A model generated the notes under the pieces. It saw only the letters and a list, made by a program, of their open reading frames with translations, was not told the DNA's origin and did no database searches. This document shows, one piece after another, positions 1 through 5,309 of a stretch of 5,309 nucleotides of DNA. A program made the position numbers and the translations under genes. Source of the stretch: an uncultured Bacteroidales bacterium (GTDB lineage: Bacteria > Bacteroidota > Bacteroidia > Bacteroidales > P3). The stretch covers positions 1 to 5,309 of the forward strand of contig CAMNIH010000122.1 of NCBI GenBank assembly GCA_946540365.1, in the 5' to 3' direction. Numbering within the stretch: position 1 is the first letter of the stretch; the number at the start of each line of letters is the position of its first letter.

Positions 1-31
1 GCGTCTTCGACGCGCCCGCCCGCTGTTTTCT
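1..31 (-). terminator. Probable 5' part of the ribBA terminator hairpin, cut by the window edge
   Basis: Seventeen bases after the ribBA stop, the minus strand reads an A-rich run (31-24), then GCGGGCGGGC, then GCGTC-GAA-GACGC ending exactly at base 1. The last part is a perfect 5-bp stem with a 3-base loop (13-9 pairs with 5-1). The G/C-rich arm before it has no partner inside the window. If it is a rho-independent terminator, the bases just outside should be C-rich and complementary, followed by T. That is an inference; only the inner stem is seen. Confidence 0.5.
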
Positions 32-47
32 GTCGTTGCCGTCACCA

Positions 48-1256
48 CTACAGGTGCAACTTGTGCCCCATGCGATCCTGCTTGGTCTTGAGGTAGCGCT
101 CGTTGTACTTGTTGGGCTCGATGACGATGGGGATGATCTCCGTCACCTCGAGGCCATAGCCTTCGAGGCCCGTGCGCTTGACGGGGTTGTTGGTGATCAG
201 GCGCATCTTGGACACCTTCTGGTCGCGCAGGATCTGGGCGCCGATGCCGTAGTCGCGCTCGTCGGCCTTGAAGCCGAGCTGCAGGTTGGCGTCGACGGTG
301 TCGAGCCCCAACTCCTGCAGGTGGTAGGCCTTCAGCTTATTGACCAATCCGATACCGCGTCCCTCCTGGCTCATGTAGGCGATCAGGCCCTTGCCCTCGC
401 GCTCGATCATCTCCATGGCGTGGTGCAGCTGGTCGCCGCAGTCGCACTTGCACGAGCCGAAGATATCGCCCGTGGCGCAGCTGCTGTGTACGCGCACCAG
501 CACCGGCTCGCCTTCCTCCCACTCGCCCTTCTTGAGCACCATGTGCGTCGAGCCGTTGTCGAGCTGGGTGTAGGCGATCAGCTGGAAGTTGCCCCAACGG
601 GTGGGCAGGAACACCTCCTGCTCGCGGCGGATGAGGGTCTCGTGGGCCACACGGTAGGCGATGAGGTCCTTGATGGTGATGATCTTCAGGCCGAAGCGCT
701 TGGCCACCTCCTGCAACTGGGGCATGCGGGCCATGGTGCCGTCGTCGTTGATGATCTCGATCAGGGCACCGGCGGGATAGAGGCCTGCGAGGCGTGCCAG
801 GTCGACGGCCGCCTCGGTGTGTCCGGCACGGACGAGCACGCCGCCGTTGCGGGCACGCAGGGGGTTGATATGGCCCGGACGGCCCAGCTGGTCGGCCCGC
901 GTGGCGGGGTTGGCCAGGGCACGGATGGTCGAGGCACGGTCGTGCATGCTGACGCCCGTCGTGCAGCCGTCCTCCAGGTTGTCCACCGTCACCGTGAACG
1001 GCGTGCCCAAGAGCGACGTGTTGTCGTGGACCTGCATGTCGAGGTTCAGCTCGTGGCAGCGCTCCTCGGTGATCGGGGCGCAGAGCACCCCGCGGCCGTT
1101 CTTGAGCATGAAGTTGACATGCTCGGCCGTGATCTTCTCGGCCGCCATGATGAAATCGCCTTCATTCTCGCGATCCTCGTCGTCGACCACAATGACAAAC
1201 TTGCCCTCGCGGAAATCCTCGATGGCTTCTTCTATCGTGTTGAGTTTGAATTCCAT
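48..1256 (-). CDS. ribBA: RibBA: 3,4-dihydroxy-2-butanone 4-phosphate synthase / GTP cyclohydrolase II
   Basis: This bifunctional cytoplasmic enzyme carries out the first steps of both branches of riboflavin synthesis: ribulose 5-phosphate to dihydroxybutanone phosphate plus formate, and GTP to the diaminopyrimidine precursor. Length is 402 residues, normal for the family. The N-terminal RibB domain (about 5-203) has the acidic loop [10 protein letters not shown] at 25-34 (Arg29, Glu30, Asp34), HDRASTI at 105-111, RAGHT at 143-147 with metal-ligand His146, and Glu167. The C-terminal RibA domain (about 210-400) has RVHSSC, the zinc ligands Cys260, Cys271 and Cys273, GTP-contacting EGR at 298-300, catalytic DER at 332-334 (Asp332, Arg334) and TNNPVK at 355-360. 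Both active sites look complete. Small differences are an extra Cys269 beside the zinc site, Ser296 where RQEGR is usual, and Ile166 where Cys often precedes Glu167. The ATG at 1256 begins the usual MEF..TIEEAI N-terminus. It is preceded by its own promoter-like element, with no visible FMN riboswitch. Confidence 0.98.
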   Translation of the reverse strand: MEFKLNTIEEAIEDFREGKFVIVVDDEDRENEGDFIMAAEKITAEHVNFMLKNGRGVLCAPITEERCHELNLDMQVHDNTSLLGTPFTVTVDNLEDGCTTGVSMHDRASTIRALANPATRADQLGRPGHINPLRARNGGVLVRAGHTEAAVDLARLAGLYPAGALIEIINDDGTMARMPQLQEVAKRFGLKIITIKDLIAYRVAHETLIRREQEVFLPTRWGNFQLIAYTQLDNGSTHMVLKKGEWEEGEPVLVRVHSSCATGDIFGSCKCDCGDQLHHAMEMIEREGKGLIAYMSQEGRGIGLVNKLKAYHLQELGLDTVDANLQLGFKADERDYGIGAQILRDQKVSKMRLITNNPVKRTGLEGYGLEVTEIIPIVIEPNKYNERYLKTKQDRMGHKLHL

Positions 1257-1264
1257 AATATCTA

Positions 1265-1270
1265 ATCACC
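1265..1270 (-). promoter_or_regulatory. Possible Shine-Dalgarno sequence of ribBA
   Basis: The minus strand reads AAAGGTGATT before the ribBA ATG. GGTGAT (1270-1265) can pair with the 3' end of 16S rRNA, and eight bases separate it from the start codon. This is of note because Bacteroidota often start translation without such a site and the other starts in this window show none. The match could be chance in an A/G-rich leader. Confidence 0.35.
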
Positions 1271-1286
1271 TTTCTTTAGCAAAGTG

Positions 1287-1294
1287 CAAATATA
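1287..1294 (-). promoter_or_regulatory. Bacteroidota-type -7 element (TATATTTG) upstream of ribBA
   Basis: Read on the minus strand, TATATTTG matches the TAnnTTTG -7 consensus of the Bacteroidota primary sigma factor. It follows a run of nine T. Transcription would begin near 1281, leaving a leader of about 25 bases before the ribBA ATG. No convincing TTTG -33 element lies about 19-20 bases upstream, where the sequence is GC-rich, so the promoter may be weak or helped by an activator. The site lies in the only intergenic space of any size here (1257-1383), which supports separate transcription of ribBA. Confidence 0.6.
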
Positions 1295-1383
1295 CAAAAA
1301 AAAACATAAATAGCGCAGCCCGCCGCCGCAACAGCAGCGAAACACCCCTTTTAGGGCGTATTGCGTGCAAAACTATTATATGA

Positions 1384-2010
1384 TCACCACTGCTGACGGA
1401 AGCGGTGGTTGGCGTCGCTGAGGGCGTCGTCGGCATTGATGCCGTGGCGGCGGGCCCAGTCGACGAGGGCGAAGAGGCGGTCACCGAGTTCGGCCTCGGT
1501 CAGGTCGTCGGGCAAGCGCTCGGGGTCGGCGATACCGATGTCGCCGTCGGGGCGGCCGGTGGTGCGGCCGGCCACCTTCTCCTGCATGCGGATGGCCTTG
1601 ACGAGCGAGGGCAACGAATTGGGCACCCCGTCGAGGACGCCGCGGTGGTCGCCCTCACGCTGCTTCAGCTGCTCCCAGCTCTCGCCGTGGTAGTCGTCCT
1701 TGCGATAGATGAAGGGGTGGCGGCTGACGAGCTTGTCGCAGACGGTGTTGTAGACGTCGGCCGTGGTGAAGAGGCCCGCCTCCTCGGCCAGCTTGCAGTA
1801 GAAGAGGATGTGCATGGCCAGGTCGCCCAGCTCCTTCTTGATCTCGTCGCCGTCGGCGGCCACGATGGCCTCGCTCAGCTCGTGGACCTCTTCGATGGTG
1901 AGGTAGCGGAGACTCTTCATGGTCTGCACGCGGTCCCACGGACACTCGCGGCGCAGGGTGTCCAGGATGTCGCTCAGGCGCTCAAATGCGGTGTACGTCT
2001 TCGACTCCAT
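1384..2010 (-). CDS. mazG: MazG-type nucleoside triphosphate pyrophosphohydrolase, short form
   Basis: MazG converts NTPs and dNTPs to monophosphates plus pyrophosphate, cleaning the nucleotide pool; in E. coli it also lowers (p)ppGpp. This protein has 208 residues against about 260 for the usual two-domain form. Domain 1 is intact: CPWDRVQT at 23-30, the metal-binding EEVHE at 40-44, then ELGD at 60-63. The linker carries SRHPF at 96-100, SWEQLK and LDGVPNSLPSLVKAIRMQEKV (126-146, conserved). The second domain is odd. Its GFDW and EExxE helix is replaced by a Gly/Pro/Asp-rich stretch at about 149-170, although the following ELGDRLFALV and the final INADDALSDANHRF remain. The other two frames across that stretch do not restore the lost helix, so this is not a simple frameshift. 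The ATG at 2010 lies inside rsh in another frame; the next Met (residue 31) would remove conserved CPWD, so the overlapping start is preferred. No clear Shine-Dalgarno sequence is seen, which suggests coupling to rsh translation. Confidence 0.94.
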   Translation of the reverse strand: MESKTYTAFERLSDILDTLRRECPWDRVQTMKSLRYLTIEEVHELSEAIVAADGDEIKKELGDLAMHILFYCKLAEEAGLFTTADVYNTVCDKLVSRHPFIYRKDDYHGESWEQLKQREGDHRGVLDGVPNSLPSLVKAIRMQEKVAGRTTGRPDGDIGIADPERLPDDLTEAELGDRLFALVDWARRHGINADDALSDANHRFRQQW

Positions 2011-4177
2011 CGATCGATTTCAGTTTGCCGATCAGGCCATTGAGGCTATCGATATTGTTGACATAGAGCATGATGATGCCGCGGGCCACGCCCTCGGAGG
2101 CTTCGAGGGTGATGGCGCGCATGTTGAGGTCGAGCTCCTCGGAGATATGGAGGGTGATTTCCTGCAGGAGACCCTTGCGGTCGATGGCGGTGAGCGAGAT
2201 GCCGGTGAGGAGCGACAGCTGCTCGCCGGGGCGCCATTTGGCGCGGACGGTGTGGTTCTCGTGGTTGGCCATCTCCTTCATGGCCTCGCGGCAGTTGGTG
2301 CGGTGTACCATGATCTTGCCGTCGCGCACGATGCCCACTACCTGGTCGCCCTGGACGGGCTTGCAGCAGGGGGCCGTCTCGGTGGGGTAGTCCTCATACT
2401 CGCGGTCGAGCAGGAAGGGGTGTATGTCCTTGTACTTGTCGAGGAAGAAGAGCTGCGGGGCGGGATGGGCCTTGCCGAAGCATTCGGCCACCTGGTGCTC
2501 GGTGATGGTGCCCACGGCGATGTCGTAGTAGAGGTCGACGTCGGACTTCTGGTTGAAGAAGCGCTTGAGCTGGCCGAAGTTCTGCGGGTTGTTGCGCACC
2601 TTGAGGCTCTTCATGTACTCGGCCAGGCGGTGCTTGCCCTCGGCGGTGAACTCCTTGCGGCGGGCGCGCAGGGCCAGCTTGATGGCCTCGCGGGCATGGG
2701 GGGTCTGGCATTCGCCCAGCCATTCCTCGGTGGGTTGCGTGTTCTCGGTGGTGAGTATCTGCACCTGGTCGCCGGTGTGGAGCCGCTCGCTGCGGCCCAC
2801 CACACGGGCGTTGACCTTGGCCCCGATGCAGTGGTGGCCCAGGTCGGTATGGATGGTGTAGGCGAAGTCGAGCACCGTGCTGTGGCTCGGCAGAGTGATG
2901 GTCTTGCCGTGGGGGGTGAAAAGATAGATCTCCTTGGTGTAGAGGCTCTCCTTGAACTCCTCGACGAGGTCGAGGGCGCTCTTGTCGCTCTGCTCGAGCG
3001 AGGTGCGTATCTGCTGCAGCCACTCCTCGACGGGGTTGTTCTCCACCTGCTCCTCAGGATGGGCTTCCTTGTAGAGGAAGTGGGCCGCCATGCCCTTTTC
3101 GGCGATGGTGTCCATGCGCGCGGTGCGGATCTGGATCTCCACCCAGCGGCCGATGGGCGACATGACGGTGGTTTGGAGGCTCTCGTAGCCGTTGTTCTTG
3201 GGCTGCGTGATCCAGTCGCGGAAGCGCTTGGGATTGGGCGGGAACTGGCCGGAGATGAGGCTGTAGACCTTGAAGCACTCCTCCTTCTCGCGCTCGCGCG
3301 GCACATCGGACAGGATGATGCGCATGGCATAGAGGTCGTAGATCTCGTCGAAGTCTATGCCCTTGCTTTCCATCTTCTTGTAGCAGCTGTAGACAGACTT
3401 GATGCGTGTCTTGAGGGTGTAGTGGTAGCCTGCGGCGTCGAGCATCCGGCGCACCGGCTGGTAGAGGCACTCCTCGAGGCGCTCCTCGGTGCCGGCGGTG
3501 GCGGCGATGCGGGCCTCGATCTCGGCATACTTCTCCGGATTGGTGTAGCGCATGACGAGCTCCTCGAGCTCGGTCTTGATGCTGTAGAGGCCCAGACGAT
3601 GGGCCAGGGGGATGTAGAGATAGGAGGTCTCGGAGGCGATGATGAGCTTCTTGGTGTCCTTCATCGACCCCAGGGTGCGCATGTTGTGCAGGCGGTCGCA
3701 GAGCTTGAGGAAGATGACGTAGGCGTCGTTGCACATCGAGAGCAGGATCTTGCGGTAGTTCTCGGCCTGCTTGCTCTCGGTCTGCTGCATGAGCATGACG
3801 TCGTCGATCTTGGTGACGCCGTCCACAATCTCCGCCACGCGGTCGCCGAAGACCATGCGGAGCTCGTCGACGGTGATGTCGGTGTCCTCGACCACGTCGT
3901 GCAGCAGGGCGGCCATGACGGCCGTGGGGCCGAGGCCAACCTCCTTGACGGCGATCAGGGCCACCGCCAACGGATGGAAGATGTAGGGTTCGCCGCTCTT
4001 GCGGCGCGTGCCGGCATGGGCATCGCGAGCCATCGTATAGGCACGCAGGATGCCAGCCTCCTCGTCGGGTGTGAGCGGTTTGAGGGCGCGGCAGGCGGCC
4101 ACCAGTTCGTCGTAGCAGGCCTGCATTTCGCGCGCCTCGCGCGCCTCGTCGATTACATAAGTGTTTTTATCCGCCAT
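1982..4177 (-). CDS. rsh: RelA/SpoT-family (p)ppGpp synthetase/hydrolase (Rel/RSH)
   Basis: Long RSH enzymes make (p)ppGpp from ATP and GDP or GTP, and many also hydrolyse it; they are cytoplasmic and partly ribosome-associated. The 731 residues show every domain. The HD hydrolase (about 40-200) has His68, HD at 93-94, ED at 97-98 and Asp161 in CDRLHNMRTL, so hydrolysis looks intact. The synthetase (about 250-370) has Arg258, Lys260, Ser264, Asp281, RFRD at 318-321, Lys327, NGY at 329-331 and Glu347. The TGS domain (about 416-478) has HTDLGHHCIGAKVN. A helical region follows, then a Cys-rich motif (PCCKP at 603-607, VHRTNC at 624-629) and a C-terminal ACT domain (about 655-731). RFRD replaces the RFKD of many bifunctional enzymes, which I believe is common in Bacteroidota. 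One oddity is Gln335 where family members usually have His (S-L-H-T). The start is the ATG at 4177; a TTG directly before it (4180) would add one Met. It lies 9 bases after the preceding stop and overlaps mazG by 29 bases. Confidence 0.97.
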   Translation of the reverse strand: MADKNTYVIDEAREAREMQACYDELVAACRALKPLTPDEEAGILRAYTMARDAHAGTRRKSGEPYIFHPLAVALIAVKEVGLGPTAVMAALLHDVVEDTDITVDELRMVFGDRVAEIVDGVTKIDDVMLMQQTESKQAENYRKILLSMCNDAYVIFLKLCDRLHNMRTLGSMKDTKKLIIASETSYLYIPLAHRLGLYSIKTELEELVMRYTNPEKYAEIEARIAATAGTEERLEECLYQPVRRMLDAAGYHYTLKTRIKSVYSCYKKMESKGIDFDEIYDLYAMRIILSDVPREREKEECFKVYSLISGQFPPNPKRFRDWITQPKNNGYESLQTTVMSPIGRWVEIQIRTARMDTIAEKGMAAHFLYKEAHPEEQVENNPVEEWLQQIRTSLEQSDKSALDLVEEFKESLYTKEIYLFTPHGKTITLPSHSTVLDFAYTIHTDLGHHCIGAKVNARVVGRSERLHTGDQVQILTTENTQPTEEWLGECQTPHAREAIKLALRARRKEFTAEGKHRLAEYMKSLKVRNNPQNFGQLKRFFNQKSDVDLYYDIAVGTITEHQVAECFGKAHPAPQLFFLDKYKDIHPFLLDREYEDYPTETAPCCKPVQGDQVVGIVRDGKIMVHRTNCREAMKEMANHENHTVRAKWRPGEQLSLLTGISLTAIDRKGLLQEITLHISEELDLNMRAITLEASEGVARGIIMLYVNNIDSLNGLIGKLKSIDGVEDVHRI
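4131..4148 (-). repeat. 9-bp tandem duplication in the 5' end of rsh
   Basis: The plus-strand unit CGCGCCTCG occurs twice in direct succession. It stays in frame and encodes Ala-Arg-Glu repeated within DEAREAREMQ near residues 10-19 of the Rel protein, in the variable N-terminus ahead of the HD domain. It is probably neutral, and copy number could vary between strains by replication slippage. Confidence 0.7.
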
Positions 4178-4186
4178 CAATTATGT

Positions 4187-4818
4187 TTAGAGCCAGAATA
4201 AGAACAGCATCTCGGGCATGATGGCTAAGCTGAAGCCGATGGTCATGTAGCCCTGCCGGTTGGCGTATCCGCCGCCGACCGAGAGCGATGTCCAAGAGAA
4301 GCCCGACCGGGAGCGGGGACCCGCCAAACGGAAGCCCACTTCAAAACCAGGACGCCGTGTGGCCACCAGGCCGCCATACAGTTGCCAGTCAAGATAGTCG
4401 CCACAGTCCGACAACCGCAGCGCCGGTCCGAAGGTGAAATAATAATGGTTGATCCCCCGCAGCGCACTGCCATAGAGACCCCATTGGGTGGGCAACCACG
4501 TGAGCTGCAGTCCAAAAGCGACATCGTTGTGACCAAAGAGGAACTCGGTCTCAAAGAAGAAACTGTTGTATTCGCTGTCGAGACGGTTGCGGAAATGGTG
4601 GCGCGGACGATGGTAGAATCCATCGCCGGAGGGCGTCTGACCGATGATGTTGCCCAAAGTGTCGTAGTAGACCGGAGCACCGAGCACATTGCGTTCGCGA
4701 GGGGTTCGTTCGCGTGGTTCATCGCCCAACACCCGACCGCCCACGGAGGAGCTGTCCGTCGTCTGGGCATAAAGGGCACCGCTCAGCATGAGCAGTGCGA
4801 TGAGTAGTATGCGTTTCA

Positions 4819-4819
<1 letters not shown>
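4187..4819 (-). CDS. Exported hypothetical protein, probable small outer-membrane beta-barrel
   Basis: I do not recognise this 210-residue protein as a named family. Residues 1-18 look like a Sec signal peptide: a Lys-Arg N-terminus, a Leu/Ile/Ala/Met-rich core, then LYA followed by Gln19, a typical signal peptidase I site. Residues 20-80 are polar and rich in Arg, Gly and Pro, with YYDTLGNIIG at 51-60. From about 84 to 200 there are roughly eight stretches of alternating hydrophobic and polar residues with many Tyr, Phe, Trp and Gly (for example 98-109, 113-121, 124-135, 143-154, 158-166, 174-184, 190-200), separated by turns. This fits an eight-stranded barrel in the outer membrane. The C-terminus is strongly aromatic (FLFWL). 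The ATG was chosen because it gives a complete signal peptide and overlaps the recA stop by one base. The next gene starts 9 bases after the TAA stop. Function is unknown; a periplasmic beta-rich protein is an alternative. Confidence 0.85.

Positions 4820-5309
<490 letters not shown>

Noticed and set aside
36..1265. A 409-codon plus-strand frame covering ribBA from end to end
   Set aside because: It is the mirror frame of a well-conserved bifunctional enzyme, with the same biased composition and no recognisable domain.
1346..1356. Small inverted repeat CCCTTTTAGGG in the mazG-ribBA gap, considered as the mazG terminator
   Set aside because: The stem is only 4 bp with a 3-base loop and no T-tract follows; the later run of nine T is about 40 bases away and not next to a stem.
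1655..1945. A second minus-strand frame inside mazG rich in Arg, Gly and His
   Set aside because: It is an out-of-frame shadow; the conserved MazG motifs run uninterrupted in the chosen frame.
1405..2043. A 212-codon plus-strand frame opposite mazG
   Set aside because: It has the same antisense composition artefact, while the minus-strand frame has clear MazG motifs.
4178..4180. TTG as the rsh start codon
   Set aside because: It sits directly before an ATG and would add a single residue; the ATG is the simpler choice.
1919..4201. A 760-codon open frame on the plus strand opposite rsh and the start of mazG
   Set aside because: The translation is low-complexity (Leu, Val, Ala, Gly, Asp and Glu dominate) and matches no family. 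Long antisense frames are expected opposite GC-rich genes with strong third-position bias, and both genes on the minus strand are clear homologues.
4382..4807. A 141-codon plus-strand frame opposite the barrel gene
   Set aside because: No recognisable motif or start context; the minus-strand frame has a convincing signal peptide and operon spacing.

Overview
This window is a run of five genes, all on the minus strand, from what looks like a GC-rich member of the Bacteroidota (probably Bacteroidales; I cannot place the family). The case for this rests on three points. RecA, RibBA and the Rel-type enzyme have Bacteroidota-like sequence, for example RFRDW rather than RFKDY in the (p)ppGpp synthetase. 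The only recognisable promoter element is the TAnnTTTG type used by the Bacteroidota primary sigma factor. Most starts lack a Shine-Dalgarno sequence. There are no tRNA or rRNA genes, insertion sequences, phage genes, CRISPR arrays or other signs of a mobile region.

In transcription order (high to low coordinates): the C-terminal half of recA enters at the right edge (5309-4819). It shares one base with a 210-residue exported, probably outer-membrane beta-barrel protein of unknown function (4819-4187). After a 9-base gap comes a full-length RelA/SpoT homologue with HD hydrolase, synthetase, TGS, helical, Cys-rich and ACT regions (4177-1982). Its last 29 bases overlap the start of a short MazG-type nucleotide pyrophosphohydrolase (2010-1384). 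A 127-base intergenic space with a promoter-like element then precedes ribBA, the bifunctional enzyme that starts riboflavin synthesis (1256-48). A G/C-rich hairpin arm at the left edge looks like the first part of a terminator cut off by the window boundary.

The packing of recA, the exported protein, rsh and mazG suggests one transcription and translation unit. It joins DNA repair, (p)ppGpp metabolism and nucleotide-pool cleaning, with an unexplained envelope protein in the middle. ribBA probably has its own promoter. I see no new multi-gene defence or mobile system. The points most worth checking are a His-to-Gln change in the GDP-pocket motif of the synthetase, a MazG whose second domain has lost its EExxE metal-binding helix, the unidentified barrel protein locked between recA and rsh, and the 29-base rsh/mazG overlap.
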